The notes: generated by a model from the letters alone, not told the origin. Shown: positions 12,141 to 26,154, counted from the stretch's first letter. The stretch is DNA of 64,000 nucleotides from Lycium barbarum (GCF_019175385.1 NC_083337.1:165677713-165741712); one strand, 5' to 3'. A program made the numbers and translations.

Positions 12141-12562
12141 AAACAATGAGTAATTGTATGGTTAATGCAAAAGAGACTAACATCACTTGAAAAATGTAAA
12201 TATCATGATAAGGGCACTCATAATTATAAGGACAGACTAGTTCCTCTATCCATCATTTTCCTTGTTCTTTAATTTTATGCTTCTTCCGGTTTAATTCTTC
12301 ACAGACACAGTTTACCTTATATGACTGCCACGTATCCTCGTGTAAGTTATGAGTCAGGTGCTACTATGAATATACATGTGAGCTAATTTTGTGCTTGAAG
12401 AAATGTCTTGACACAAATGTACGCCTGTTTATACAGATTCGTTCATACTCATGTGAAACCATCCATGGCGAATCTAAGAATGACAAGTAGCTAGTTAATC
12501 AGTTGTCGACCTAAAATCAGCACTGTCAGACAAATACTGTTCTTTGTCTTCTGCCTTAAGCA

Positions 12563-12848
12563 CACTACAGAAAAAATTATTTTTATTGTCATAGATTAAT
12601 TATTGTTGCAAAAAGTACTTTTGGCAATAATTTTTTTTTGTTGCATCGACATTTCCCAACGGCTGTTATTGCAACAACGTGCAACAATTTTTGTTTTTTT
12701 TGGCCAAAAGTACTTTTTGCAACAATAATCAATACTATGACAACAAAATTAAATACTTTGGCAACAAAAAAGTTCTTTGCCAACAATAAAACTAAGTTAT
12801 TACCAAATATTAAATTTTTTGTTGTCATTTCTATACTTTCTTGTAGTG
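12563..12848. mobile_element. CACTA-type MITE (286 bp, TSD GCA)
   Basis: Starts CACTACAGAAAAA and ends TTTCTTGTAGTG, the CACTA/En-Spm terminal signature. It is flanked by the 3-bp duplication GCA at 12560-12562 and 12849-12851. The interior is full of CAACAA and GTTGTT motifs in opposite orientations, giving strong fold-back potential. The overlapping reading frames here are not genes. Confidence 0.88.
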
Positions 12849-13229
12849 GCAGTTCTTGTTCATCAGATACTGACAACAAGACATTCCTTTTTCTTCAAGA
12901 TTGTTGTTTTTCAAGCGACATTAATAGCAAAATTCATACAAAATTATTGTAGTAGTAAGTAGTAATTTAGTTCTAATTGAGGGGTAATTGTTATTATTGT
13001 TTCCTCATGGCCTCTTGATGAAAATCAGAATCGGCAATACTATGGGAGATCGTTAATAAAAAATTGTAGCTTATTTATTGGTTAACATTCATTAATTCAT
13101 TCATTGTAAATTTACATTTTAAAGATATTATTAAGATTACTGAAAAGATTTTATGTTTAATTTGTCTACCAGAATCGGCAACACAGGTAGGTACACTTTA
13201 TCCGAAAACTATTGTGGGAGATAATATCA

Positions 13230-13467
13230 GCCTGTTTGGATGGGCTTATGCCTATAAGTTGTTTGCATTTATAAGCTAAAATAAATAAATTGGGGTAGTC
13301 TAACTTATTTTTTTGGCTTATAAGCTGTTTTAGATAAGCTAAGTCAAATGGGTCCAATTATTTTTTTGAGCTTATTTTAAGCACAAAATGACTTTAAGTT
13401 GCCCAGTCAAACACTCAAAAAAGCTGAAAACAACTTATAAGCAACTTATAAACCAATCCAAACGGGC
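13230..13467. mobile_element. MITE family member (copy B)
   Basis: Same family as 5833-6066 and 31307-31503: GCCTGTTTGGATGGGCTTA at the left, ATCCAAACGGGC at the right, with the internal phrase GCACAAAATGACTT shared. Confidence 0.78.
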
Positions 13468-15940
13468 TCTATGTTAAGCCGGTCACATTACATTTATTTG
13501 GGTGTGAATGCATAACACTTTATACAACTGTGTATAAAATTTAAACTCTATCTAGATGTGATAGGGTCTAACAAGACCTTAATGGACATGTCAGCATTTT
13601 TAACAGTGTCTATAAAACATACAGTAAATTTCATGATCAAAATGTGATAGGGGTTAGGATGAGTAACATCCTTAATTACTAAGAATTAGCAAATGGGGAG
13701 CACATGCAATCCACCAAGGATTGATAAGTGACCAATCAAAAGAAGATCAAGCGGCTAAGAACATATAGCTTCTCTTTCATCTTTTTCTCTTTCCCAAAAA
13801 TTGCTAAATTAAGAACCAAGATTCAAGGAAAATCCTTGTTAGTTGTAGCAGTAGTATTTGTCACCAAAGTAACCCAACACCAACAGCAAGTATTCTAACC
13901 TGTCATCATCTGTCAGTAGTATAGCATTTACAATAAATAATCATTTCATGGAAAAAACTATCAATCAATCACTGATCCTACCACTCATTGATTATCTTCG
14001 GATCCTATGAAGAAAATGTATTTTGCGTCCTCCTTTAGTTCAAAAATTTCATACTCCCTCGTATTTTGGCTCGTTATTTTTTCAAAATTTTCCTTCTTTT
14101 ATAATTAATCAATATCGGAGCATCCAAACTCTCGACGGTTTAGGACTCATCTCTTTGTCCGATTAGAATTCTATTTTCTATGTATTTATTGTTAGCCTAT
14201 TTAGACTCTCTGACATGTATATATTGTTAGCCGTATATTGTTCAATACAAAATTGCCGTGATGTGATAATCAATGACTGATAATGAACATATATCGAGAG
14301 TATGAAAGTAAAATGGAACAATCAAACGGCGACAAGAATGCTATAGCTAAGATGAAATCATTCTAAAACATGTTCAATAATTTTGGTAATCACCTCAACT
14401 TAGAACCAACATAAGAGGCCTAGTTATGATTTACGTCCAATATTTTTAGAATTACGTTATCCAGGTAGCATAATATAAAGAAGAAAAAGAAAAATTAAAG
14501 AAAACGAAACCCTGCACGCTAGTGGTGGGCACATGAAACAATGTGGGACCAGGGGGCTTGTATGATAAAGAATTGAACATGACGTGGGGATCAGTCAAGT
14601 TAGTTGACTGGTCAAATATTTTGCCTTCATTCAAATAAAACGACTGACTCAAAAGTGAAAGTAGGGGACTGTTGTGGAATGTATAGAAAACAGAGCCTCT
14701 ATTTGCATTATAATGCAGGTACTGCTATCAGCTATCAGTACTACCAGTACAACTTTAGCATTTCCTATTAAGAAAAGAAAGAATCTGCATGCGTCTGGAT
14801 TCCCATTTACTGGTTTCACTACTAATGCAAGTAGTAGTGAACAGAAATTATTTTTTCAGATTTGAAGAGAATGTTCTAATCAGATTAGGAAATCAAACAC
14901 AAGATTTGCCTTGTGCTTTGTGTTCATCGGGAAACGTTGTGTTCACCTTGTCGGTTTGGAGAAATGCGTTCTAATTGAGAATACTTTATCCATCAAATTA
15001 ACTACTTTAGGCTTCACTAATGTTGAGTGCTCTTTTTTGTATAATTATTTGAGAATCATGTATTTGATTAATACAAATTTGTACCTTGTAAGGCTCATTA
15101 AGTGAAATGTTATATTATTAAAGATTTTAGTGAGTTAATAATTAGTATATTTTCATCCTTAATTAAAGATTTTCGAGTCCTAAAAAGAGTTACCTTAGAC
15201 AGTTGCTTAATTCGTGTATCATACACTAAATAAAAAATAAAATAAAATAAGTAAATATGCTTGTTTGCAACAAATTTCTCAAGATACAGAAAATAAATTA
15301 CAATCACAAAATAATAAAAAGAGTAATTTCACTTATCAAGATTGTGAGTACAAATCTGTATATTCCCTTGATTCTTCTCTCCTAAATATTTACCGTAATT
15401 TGAGGGCTGTTAGTAGCGTAATTCTCGAATGTAGGATGATATGCATCTGGAAATGTGTGGACTTTCTTGGGATGTATTTGATCTCCATAAAAGGATATTG
15501 TGAATCTTCTTGAAGTATTTGGTTGTCAAGAAATATCTGGCTACATTTTGACCTCTTTTTGAATATCCATGAGTTTATGGCATATTTGAGATGCCTTTTT
15601 AAGAGAATATGTGCCCTCTTTTATATAGGAGTGAGTTAGGGTTTAGGGTATAGCAACCTCCAAGAAACCTTAACGGACTTAGAGTTTGAAGAAGGACTTG
15701 ACTCGTCTTATGGAGTCCCATAAAATTTCGATATCCACAATGTTTCTTATTAAACTTCTCAGAGCTTCTCAAAGCTCAAATGCTAGACCTCTAATTTGAA
15801 CTAAGAAAACTCTTATCCACTTGTGTTCATTTTGAACATACATAAGTTCTTATTTATTATACAACGAAATGTGAGCTACTTAGGCACAGGATGAAGACCG
15901 AAGCCATGTAAATTTTCTTATATTTTAGGAATAATTTGAG
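13468..15940. other. No gene recognised
   Basis: AT-rich intergenic DNA. The longest frames here (14452-14652 minus; 15265-15513 plus) show no domain, no plausible splice context and no codon pattern that I trust. Confidence 0.5.
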
Positions 15941-15943
15941 AGA

Positions 15944-17675
15944 CCATCTCCTCAGGTATTGCTCCATCACACTGACCTCCCTCGTGGTTTACGATATTAC
16001 GTTTGCCTCCCTTATTTTGATTTTTTTAACAATTCTTTTAATTCATTATCATTAGTACAAAATAATTATAATATGACCAAATTACCCTTGCTGAAACTAC
16101 ACTTTTAATTAATTAATTAATTTTATAAATATCTTTTATTAAAATTTTAAGAAGAGGCTTACTTTCAACTTTCAAGCTAAGCATGGTTGCAGGGAGTTCT
16201 TGCAAGAAACATAAAAGTCCCAAATCTGACACTAATCAAATAATCAATCATTATTTTGCTCAAAATTCAATATACATTTCATCAATTAGCTATATTTTCA
16301 ACTTTGCCATAACCAGAAACCTTATTTTCTTCAATTTATATAAGCATTTGTGAGGCATGTAAATGAGTTCACACTTTTGACACTGATGCATTACTTCCCT
16401 TCATTTTTTCAAATAAAAAATTAATTTATTTTCATTCTTGTTCCTTTTCTTGTTTGTGGATTTCTTGAAATTGTGTCAATTTTTGTTTTATTGAGTATCT
16501 TTCCAGTTTGCTTGTTTTTAAGTTTGCTTCTTTTGGAGTTTCAGAGATTGTGTTTCTTCCAAAAGATTTAGGGTTTTATGTACTTGATTGATGGTTACAG
16601 ACAATTCCAATGATAGTTCTAGAATAGGTTTCAAGAATTTCACCAAAGATTTACAGAATTTGTTAAATATGATATTTTGATAGAAATATCTAATTGAAAG
16701 AAACTAATATTAGAGAAGGGCAGATTCGTCAAACTGTAATTTATTTACATTAATGAAAAATAGGTAAAAATAAATTGCTAAAAAAATCAAAATAAGGGAG
16801 GTAAGCGTAATATCGTAAACCACGAGAGAGATCTGATAAAGCTAGGGGTGTCAATGGGACAGTTCGGTCAGTTATTTTTAAAAAATTATACCATCCCAAT
16901 TTTTTGGTTATTTTATTTTGTATAACCAAAATTAGACTTTTCAAAACCGTCCCATTATTTCGATTTTTTTTCGATATCAGTACGGTTCGGTTAATTTTCA
17001 GTTATTTTTATTTTAAAGTGTCACCTAAGAATACACCATTATTAAAATGTAACGACGCAGACCTCTACAAACCTATTTGTAGCGCACCATCAAATAAAAC
17101 TTCTATTTATTCCTTCTGAAATATTTAATGTAAAAGTTATTAAAAAAAACTACACAAAGTAACTAAACTGAAATGTGTTATGTCAAGTAGCAAGACAACA
17201 ATGATAACATCATCACAATGTGAATCCTTCACTGATTGACAAGGGAGAAGAGTAACTTGCCAAAGACAACAATGTTGATCAATTGAGCCAAAACAAACAT
17301 CAGCTTGTAGGCCACAGAAACCACAAGTTGAATTTGATACGTATATGTCCAGTGACCAAAATTCTTTTTTATATTTGAAACATAACTTATAAAATATATT
17401 TTATATATTCAATTTAACATATTTGTAATATATAAAATATATTTCATACATGTAAAGCTATTCGGTTCGGTTCGGGATTTTTTCAATTTTTTTAATAAAT
17501 TAAAAAGACCACCCTAATTGTTCGGGACGGTTTTAAGCTTAAATAAAAAATCATGGTTTTATTGAAAAAACACTATAAATCAGTTCGGCATGGTTAGGTT
17601 CGATCGGTTCGGTCGATTTTTCATATTTTTTTGACACCCCTAGATAAAGCAATACCTGAAAGGAGGTCTCTAAAA
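15944..17675. mobile_element. Foldback/MULE-like element interrupted by a hAT insertion
   Basis: The left arm (15944-16050: GAGAGACC, CAGGTATTGCT, CGTGGTTTACGATATTACG, CTCCCTTATTTTGATTTTTT) reappears inverted at the right. There it is split: 16783-16842 and 17651-17675 are contiguous once the 800-bp hAT element is removed. Arms are about 100 bp. A TSD for the outer element was not resolved. Confidence 0.75.
16843..17642. mobile_element. Non-autonomous hAT element (800 bp, TSD GATAAAGC)
   Basis: Perfect terminal inverted repeats TAGGGGTGTCAA and TTGACACCCCTA, with the 8-bp TSD GATAAAGC at 16835-16842 and 17643-17650. Subterminal regions carry repeated CGGTTCGG motifs, probable transposase-binding sites. 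No transposase is encoded. Confidence 0.92.
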
Positions 17676-20600
17676 TTTTATATATATATATAAAAGGAAA
17701 GTATGCAAATTATGTAAACCAAAGTTAAAATTGCATAAAATTCTAAAGATTGTACAAAAAATAATTTAAATAGAAGCTAAACAACGTTGCCCCACATTTA
17801 TAGCATGCACAGAGAATCCTACTCATCAAGACATTAATCGGTTAATTTTACAAAATCAAGTGTCTATGATTGCCTCGAATCTTTTAAAACACCCTTCATA
17901 TCCCAATGACTTGCTTTACCTTTTAAAACCACTAGACTAATTACCAATTAGATTAGCTTAAGCACTAATCCAGGGAATAAATCAGTGCTTGTGCTGCGGC
18001 TACTAGGTATTCTATTTTATCTCAATGGCCCTAGATCTATACAGCTGTTGATGGTCTGTTTAGTTACTTTAATAGTCCATGCATAAATTTCTTTAGTTCA
18101 TTTTTTCCCAATAAAAGAGTAACTTAACGGAATAACTTCATATTTTCCTGCTCTCTTCTTAGAGAAATACTTAACGGTGCTGATATTTATACCAGACTAA
18201 TTTAACTTATTAGTGAAGTGATTTAATGAAGTAAAACATCAATTAATAATTATACTTAAATAATACAACCTTATATAAAAATACAGCTCGATACAAATAA
18301 TTTTTTATGGAATAATTACTTGGCATAACTATCTCTAAGAGATAATTATTCAATATTTAAATACATTCAAATATAGCGAATTTGCCATAAACTAGCTACA
18401 CAAATTTTAAATTGGTAAAAGATAGTTATTAATTGTTAACAGCCTTAAAAGGTAATTATTCTTATAAGTTGGCCATTATTTATTCGTAGCATAGCAATTG
18501 ATGTGGTCAAGTCTGTTGAAGGAAGGAGTAAATTTCGGTGGATTCCTTCAACTCGAAGTATTCTCATTAATATCCCAACCTTGATTAAGCAAAGACAAAG
18601 CCAATTGGATCCCATGAATTTTACAAGTGTCCCCATCCTTCCAACTACACAATCCTATCATCTTTAATTGATTGATTACTTAATTAAATAATTAATTTTA
18701 TTGGATTAAAGTAAAACCATATATTAATCGTAGTATGATTTAATAATATGATTTCACATATACCAAAAAAACGTATCAAGGACGAGCGTAATCATAGTAG
18801 TTCACACGGAAGTTAAGTTACACCAACCATTTAGTATAATCATAGGACAAATCAAGTATCCCGCTAGGTCTTCGAGACTTTATTTTGTCCAGAGAAATAA
18901 TTAAAATTAAGTTGTTGTATGGTCACTTATTTGTCAAATATTCCATACTTCATCGTAAAACAACATAATTAGAATAGAAAAATGGCGTTGTTAGCCATTT
19001 CCTTGACACTTGTTTGACTAATAACTAGAGGTTAGTGAAGTTGTCCAGATCTGGCCTCACTTAATTATGAAGATTTTGCTTAAATAACTTTGTAATGTAC
19101 GTACTACTAAAATATATTATTCATGATTAGATAGTGATCATTTTACAACTAAAACTGTTAAATTCAAAATAAATAGTCAAACGAATCATTGCGACTCCTA
19201 GTTCAAACTTCATGTACTGTTTTATTCTACATCCAAAATATTTGTCATTCGAGTTTTATACAACTTTTACAATTTTAAATAATTGAAAGTCGCTAAATTA
19301 ATTATTTACATTTAAAAACCTCGATCATTCATTTTTTGAGTTAAATTATCATTAATTAATATATATTGTTTATTATCATTAATCTACAATAACATCAACC
19401 ACAATAAAAATAAATCAATGTCAAGCAAGTTGAAGTCGGCTAATATGAGTCGTAACTATCAATGTCGTTCCATTTAAACCTGTCTCGTTACAATATTATT
19501 AAAGTTTTTTATTTCTCTGGCACTCTATGATCTCCAAATTTCCTTTTAGAAAATGCGTCGCTAACGACTCAATTCCTCACAAATACTGAACATAAATTTA
19601 AATTTTTATAACTTATTGGCATCACTATTTTTCCTCCCGTCATCATAAATATATTAACCAAATATAAATTAATAATTTAAGTTTTATATTCGATTAAATA
19701 TGTTGTCACTTTAATAAGTAGTACTCCTATTACTTACAAATTAGGGGGAAACAATAAATATAAATATAAATTATTAGAAAAGGAAATGTGTGAATAGCGG
19801 GAAGGGGACCAAGAGAAAAGATGGGCCGAGTGGAATAAGGGGCCCAGCAGATAATGCTGGACAATAACACGCGGCATGCCTATCTGGCGAATATTTCAGT
19901 TTCAAGGAAGAACCATACTCTCATATCAGACACTTCATTATCATCATCAGCTTCGTGGATTGAGGACCCCACTACTACTTCTCCCTCTTCAAGTAAAGAA
20001 TAATTCCCCTACCTCTACTTGAATATAGGTAGGTAGACAAAAATTATACTCCCACTGTTTTAATTTGTTTATTCTAATTCTACCGGATAAAGTGTTTAAG
20101 AAAATTAAAGAAAACTTTTGGTTCTCGTGATGTTAAACTAAAGATATGTATCACGTCTCGAATCTCATTTAATTTTATGACATTAAACATGCCATCTCTC
20201 ATGTTGGAATTAGAATGTCGCCAAATTATAAAAGAAATTATTTTTTTAGATTAAAAAAATAATAATAAGACAAACAAATTGAAACGGGGAATACTTTGTA
20301 CACTATTGAATTCTTTAATCCAAAAGATTCATAATTCTTTTATCATTATGTCATAAACTATGTGGTTCACTGGGAATAAATGTGTTGGCGAGTTCTTCTG
20401 AATTTAGTATGTTTAGTACATGATATATATTTATATTAAAAGCTCATTCAAATTTCAATCAGTATTAAAACTGAACTCATAACTATAAAAACCTTCCAGA
20501 TCGGATTCATCAAGTTAAAGTCTGAATTCGTCTTTTGAGTCATTCAATATTTCTAACTATTCAAGTTTGAGATAATGCGTGACATGTTTTTCACCGTTAC

Positions 20601-20777
20601 TTTAATATTTTCTTTCGCTATATTAATATAAGATAAAAAATCAAGATAGATGTTTTTACTATTAAATTTCTGATTTGATGCACCATTTTTAATTCAGTGA
20701 TTTTAATTATCATAAAATTGATTTTGATTATTTAGAAATGTACTTATTGGATAAATAATTTATAGCTAATCACTTTG
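17676..20777. other. No gene recognised
   Basis: AT-rich intergenic DNA with short frames only. No RNA gene or clear element end was seen. Confidence 0.5.
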
Positions 20778-21109
20778 TTGGAGACTAAGCCTGTCAACCG
20801 GTCCGGTTTAACCGGTTCAAACCGGTAACCGGACCGGTAAAACCGGAACCGGTAGAACCGGTTAACCGTTTATTTATTACCGGTCCGGTTTTGATTTTTT
20901 TGAAACCGGAACCGGACCGGTTAAATCGGTGAAATTAAAAAAAAAAAAAATTAGATATATCCGTTGTTGGGCTTAGCTGACCGTTATTGGACCGTTGGCA
21001 ATGGTCCATTTGCAAAAAAGGCCATTGCCAAACGGCCATAAATTCATTTTTTGCCCCCCCCCCAACTCCCCAAACTTTTTTTTTAACACTTTAACCCATT
21101 CCCCACCCC

Positions 21110-21117
21110 TATATAAA
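21110..21117 (+). promoter_or_regulatory. TATA box of the hAT transposase gene
   Basis: TATATAAA in a C/T-rich context, about 390 bases before the transposase ATG. This suits a transcript starting near 21145 with a long leader. Confidence 0.55.
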
Positions 21118-21507
21118 CCCTTCTTCATTTTCATTTTAATTCACACCAATTCACTCTTCTCTTTCTCTCAAATCTCAATTATAGTTACTTTGCAATAATT
21201 AACCACTTTAAATTTCTCTCAAATAAATATTATAAGTCTTAATCTAGTTTCAATTATTAATTTTGCAATTATAATATTGTTGGTGGAGTTGGTGATTTTG
21301 CAACAATCCGAAGTAGCTTTGGTGGATTTGCAATTCTAGTCGCCTTCACTTTGTTGGAAATTAATCCGACAATTTGGTACCGTCGTTCCAACTCTATCTT
21401 TATTTTTCGCAATTTAATTTACGCAATTTAATTCTAGCAATTTAATTTGTTGCAATTTATTTTCTTGTGATTTATTTGGTTGTGATTTAAATGAATTCTA
21501 TTTAATA

Positions 21508-23745
21508 ATGGCAAAGAGATTTAGATGTGGTGCCGGTAGTAGTAGTGGTATTGTTAGGGGTGGGCTTAATGAGGAAACATTTGTGGAAGAAACACCTAAT
21601 TTAGGTATCGATGTTAGTGGAAATAATCCACTTTTAGGTCATGAGGCAATGCAACAACATTTTACCGACACTTTTAATGTAATTGATGATGATGATGATG
21701 AAACACAACCCCCCGAAAATCCCATAAGAGATACATGTCCTACACAATCACATACACAAGACAAACCGCCTAGAACTCGTAAGCCAACCGCTAAAATTTG
21801 GAAATTTATGACTAAGAATACGAAAAACCAATCAGCTACATGTACCCTATGTGGACAAGTATTTAGTTTTAAGCAAGGAACTAGTAAGGATGGTGGAACG
21901 GGTACACTAAATGGTCATATGAGAAACAAACATATGGATGTTTGGGGAGAGCAAACGGGTTCAAATGTGGGGGGTATTCAAATGACGATAGACCCACGAA
22001 CCGGTAGAAATTTTAAGTATGACAAGAAAAAGGAGGGTGTAGAAATAGCTAAAATGGTAGCTTATGATTGTTTACCATTTTCCTTTCCCTCGGGTTTGGG
22101 GTTTGTTACTTACATTCAACGTTGTTATAATCCGTTATTTGAGGGTATTCCTAGAAGTACTTGTAGAGCGGATGTTATAGATTTGTATAAAAAATATAGA
22201 TTTTATTTGCGCCATGTATTTAATTCTTTAAATTGTAATGTTTCTCTTACCGCTGATTTGAGTCTTAGTCTTAACAAGTTAGATTTTTTTGCTATTACAT
22301 GTCATTGGGTTGATGACAAGTGGGTTATGCAAAAAAGAATTATAGCTTTTTTATATGATGAAGGAAAAGGTCGTCACGATGGAAAATTTTTAGCGGATTC
22401 AATGTCTACTATAATGAGATTTTTTAATATTTATAGAAAAACACTTTGTATTGCTTTAGATAATGCTTCTAATAATACAAAGGCGATTGGTCTTTTAAAA
22501 AGAGAAATAAACCCTCCGCTAAAAAATATTTTTCATGTGAGATGTAGTTGTCACATTTTAAATTTAATTGTTAAAGATGGTCTTGTGTGTTTTGACGATT
22601 CTATTCAAAAAGTTAGAGATGCGTTTGCGTTTTACTTAGAGATTTTAAGAATGCTTGTGTGGAAAATAACCTTAGACCTAGGAAAATTCAAGTAGAAATT
22701 GAGATTAGGTGAAACTGCACTTACATTATGCTACAACAAGCATATGAGTATAGGATTCCCATACAATAAGTTCACAATAAATATAATATTAATAGTGATG
22801 ATTGGTAAATTTTACGCATTGGGAAGATGTTAAAGAATGTGTTGAACTCTTAGAAATTTTTTATAATGCAACTCTTGTTTTTTCTAGACAATTCTATCCC
22901 ACGGTAACCTGAATTTTAGCCTACTTAGCGGAAACAGCTAGAGTTTTACAAGAGTATAAATATAAACCCGGTTATCAAGTGGCTATTTTTGAATTGATAA
23001 TCAAATTTAAGAAGTATTTTTTTCCCATCCCAACTTTATTTATTTTGGGTTCTCTTTTAAATCATTGTTTAAAAGTATCTTATACTAAAGCATTGGTTGG
23101 TCAAATTTATACATTTTAGAAATTGAAGAGGGAGTTCAACCATCTTTAGTTGAAGCCGAACTCGCTATTGATAACGAGTTTAGAAAAGTTTTTACTCATT
23201 ATTCTAATTTGGAAGAATGTGCTACACCCGTTGCTCCACGCCCTACTACTTCTCAAAGTAGCAAAAAGGGCTTGTCGCATTTAAAAGTTTTACATTCACA
23301 GCCAGCTTCTTCTTGTAATGCAAACTTTGATGAATATAACTTTTATTTGATGCAACCAAATGTGGATATCAAGGAACTTGATAAATTGGACGTCTTAGCA
23401 TGGTGGAAGAAGTACAAGGCAAGTAATCCGATACTCTCAAGAATGGCTCAAGATATCCTTACGGTTCAAGTATCAACCGTGGTTTCGGAGAGCGCATTCA
23501 GCCAAGGAAGACAGCAAATTGGAGACCATAGACATTCATTATCCGGCTTTAGCTTGCAAGTACTAGTGTGCGTTCGCGATTGGATTAGATCAGAGCGACG
23601 CAACCAAAACTCAGAAGCGGAGGAAGGCGAAGAGGGAGAAATTGAAGATTTGATAGCAAGTGGACCGGACCAAATGGAAGACTTTGAAGATATCTCCATG
23701 GCCGAATATGATATGGGGGAAATTAACGAAATGATTCAGAATTGA
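21508..23745 (+). pseudogene. hAT transposase (BED finger, RNase H-like core, hAT dimerisation), decayed
   Basis: The first open part (21508-22695, 395 codons) carries a BED zinc finger (C112, C115, H137, H142), the catalytic-core aspartates D250 (LTADLS) and D318 (LDNASNN), and CHILNLIVKDGL near residue 349. After about 22640 the homologous frame shifts; the usual TRWNSTY box appears as IR-stop-NCTY, a TGG to TGA change. Further stops follow up to about 23150. The last open part (23209-23745) holds the hAT C-terminal dimerisation region, with LAWWKKYK and SESAFS containing the third acidic residue, E94 of that frame. The family resembles plant RICESLEEPER/DAYSLEEPER-type hATs, but the TIRs and decay mark it as a transposon and not a domesticated gene. 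Confidence 0.93.
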
Positions 23746-24000
23746 TGAATTTATTATTCTACTATTTCTTTACAACTCATATATTATTTGCAAGTTAAAA
23801 AAAAAATCACAACTTGCAAATAAATGTTATCCAAGAATGAATAAAATATATGGCTCATTGAGCTTTCTTCTATTTACTTGTGTTCATATTTTTACTTATA
23901 TTAAGTTAGGAATATACCTAAAATATACTAAGAATATACTTATGATATACATCTACTTAAATTAAAAACTAGAAAGTTATATACTTGGAAAATAACTAAA

Positions 24001-24210
24001 ATATACTAAGAATATACTTATAATATATAGTATACATATAACTTAAACATATATATATATATATCTAAAATATACTAAGAATATACTTATAATATATAGT
24101 ATACATATAACTTAAACATATATATATATGTATCTAAAATATACTAAGAATATACTTATAATATATAGTATACATATAACTTAAACATATATATATATAT
24201 ATATATCTAT
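24001..24210. repeat. 69-bp AT-rich tandem repeat in the hAT 3' region
   Basis: ATATACTAAGAATATACTTA recurs at 24001, 24070 and 24139, exactly 69 bases apart. Related but rearranged pieces continue to about 24590, some of them inverted. Confidence 0.85.
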
Positions 24211-25607
24211 ATATTAAGTTATACATATATATAAGTTATATATAACTTAAACATATTTATATATATTAAGTTATATAACCTAAGTATATTGATATATATA
24301 AGTATATTCTTACTATATTTTAGGTATATGTATAACATATATATATATATATATACGTATATAAGTATTTTAGGTATATGTATATATACGAATTTATAAA
24401 CTTAGAAAAAAAATTAAGCTATAAATAACTTAAGTTATAAGTATATATACTATATAGTATACTTAAACATATATATATATAAAGTATATAAGTATATATA
24501 GTATACATATAACTTAAACATATATATATTAATATGTTTAAGTTATATAACCTAAGTATATTGATATATATAAGTATATTCTTACTATATTTTAAAAGTA
24601 CTTCTAAAAACAAAACAAAAAGGGTTTTGGACTGTTTGAACCGGACCGGTTCCGGTTTAGGGTTTCAAACCGGTAAACCGAAACAGGTGACCGGTTCCGG
24701 TTTTTAAACCGGAAACCGGCCGATTCCGTAACCGGTTACCGATCCGGTTTGAACCGGTTGACGGGCTTATTGGAGACTAAAGCACAATAAGCAAATTGGA
24801 AAATAATCTTAGAAGTACTTTTGGTCACGTACCTCACGTATGAATATATGGATTCTTTGGCAATAATTGGAACTTGCCGTACATGTCTACTCATGAACGT
24901 TCTATCACACATATATTGTATTTTTTCGGGAATAAATATGTAACCAGAACAAGTTTTTGAATATAATAGGAATGTTAACTGTGAAAGGATATGCCGCGCC
25001 AGCTTGTTCTATTTTGACAAGTTTTAGTGGAACATGAGTTGTTCATGATTTGCATGTTTTTTCCTTAACTTACAAGCATCTATATATATAAAAAAGGTGA
25101 GGTATAAGCAATGAGGTTAAGCCAAGTGGCAAGCTAATAACAAACCACTTGGCTACTTTAAGACAAAATAAAAAATAATTAGGACAAACCAATTTGAAAG
25201 ATAAAAATTTAAAATTAAAAGATAAATATTTTAATTCAAAAATAAAGATATCAACCAAAAACACTAATTTTGAAATGAAAGATAAAAGTTTTGAATTTGA
25301 GCGGAAGATATCATTATAAAACTGAAAGGTAGAAACTAACAACCCAAAATTCAAAATGAATCCCTAAGTCAAATTAAATTTAACACTCAAATTCAATTCA
25401 AAAATCATAAAATGGAACGGCCATAAAAAATTTCAACAAAAGTATGGTATATACTACACAATACACACTCACGAAGATGGAACGACCATTCACATAATAA
25501 TAATAAAATAATAGAAAAATAGTAGTAGTAGTAGTAGCACTAATATACGACTAATAATATTATTAATTTATGAATTTGAATTGAAAGACACATTTTTTTT
25601 TTTAATT

Positions 25608-26154
25608 TAGGAGCCGTTTGGACATGATTTCATCTCATGAGATGAAATCGTGAGATGAAATCATGTTTGGACATGCAATTGGGATTTCTCAAGTTGAAGT
25701 TTTTTTATAAACATAAAAACCCCACAAGTTGTGAAAACCATCAAAATTTTCCCAATTCTTATACAATCTTACCAAATGAGTAAAATCATAATTCATAATA
25801 AAATTAATACGCTACTAGAAGGTCTTTCTAAAAAATACAACATCAATTGATCAAACTTTAGTTCAATAAAAAGGAAAATTTAACATGAATAGTAATGTAA
25901 CTACTCTTTAATATAATCCTCCCACATGGTACGACTCTTCACGTCGAGCATGCATTTCCCGGTTGGTAAACATGATCGGTAAATATATCTACCAACTTAT
26001 GAATCTTTTTTTACAAAATATAAAAGTATGGGTCAAATTTTACATTTATATTGTTTGAAATCATGATTTCAAATCCCAAATCATGCCTTTTTGGATGATT
26101 TGGATTTCATCTCATGAGATGAAATCAGAGATGAAATCGCATGTCCATATGCCT
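25608..26154. mobile_element. TIR-bounded MITE inside Helitron 1
   Basis: The left end TAGGAGCCGTTTGGACATG matches the inverted right end TAGGCATATGGACATG. Palindromic ATTTCATCTCATGAGATGAA sits next to both ends. The terminal TAGG suggests hAT affinity, but a convincing 8-bp TSD is not preserved. Confidence 0.65.

Larger units (their letters stand above)
20786..24769 (+). mobile_element. hAT DNA transposon, 3984 bp, TSD TTGGAGAC
   Basis: The 8-bp TSD TTGGAGAC lies at 20778-20785 and 24770-24777. Terminal inverted repeats are TAAGCCTGTCAACCGGT (left) and TAAGCCCGTCAACCGGT (right, read inverted). Both ends carry dense CCGGTT/AACCGG motifs within about 170 bp, probable transposase-binding arrays. 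The centre holds a decayed transposase gene (21508-23745), and the 3' non-coding part holds AT-rich tandem repeats. With stops in its gene this copy is not autonomous, but its intact ends could still be moved by a relative. Confidence 0.95.

Noticed and set aside
12638..12962. Overlapping frames of 61-104 codons on both strands
   Set aside because: They lie mostly within the CACTA MITE and come from its CAACAA/GTTGTT repeats.
23466..23699. 77-codon minus frame
   Set aside because: Antisense shadow of the hAT transposase C-terminal region.
24000..24600. Regularly spaced repeats considered as a CRISPR-like array
   Set aside because: Direct 69-bp tandem repeats without unique spacers, inside a plant hAT element.
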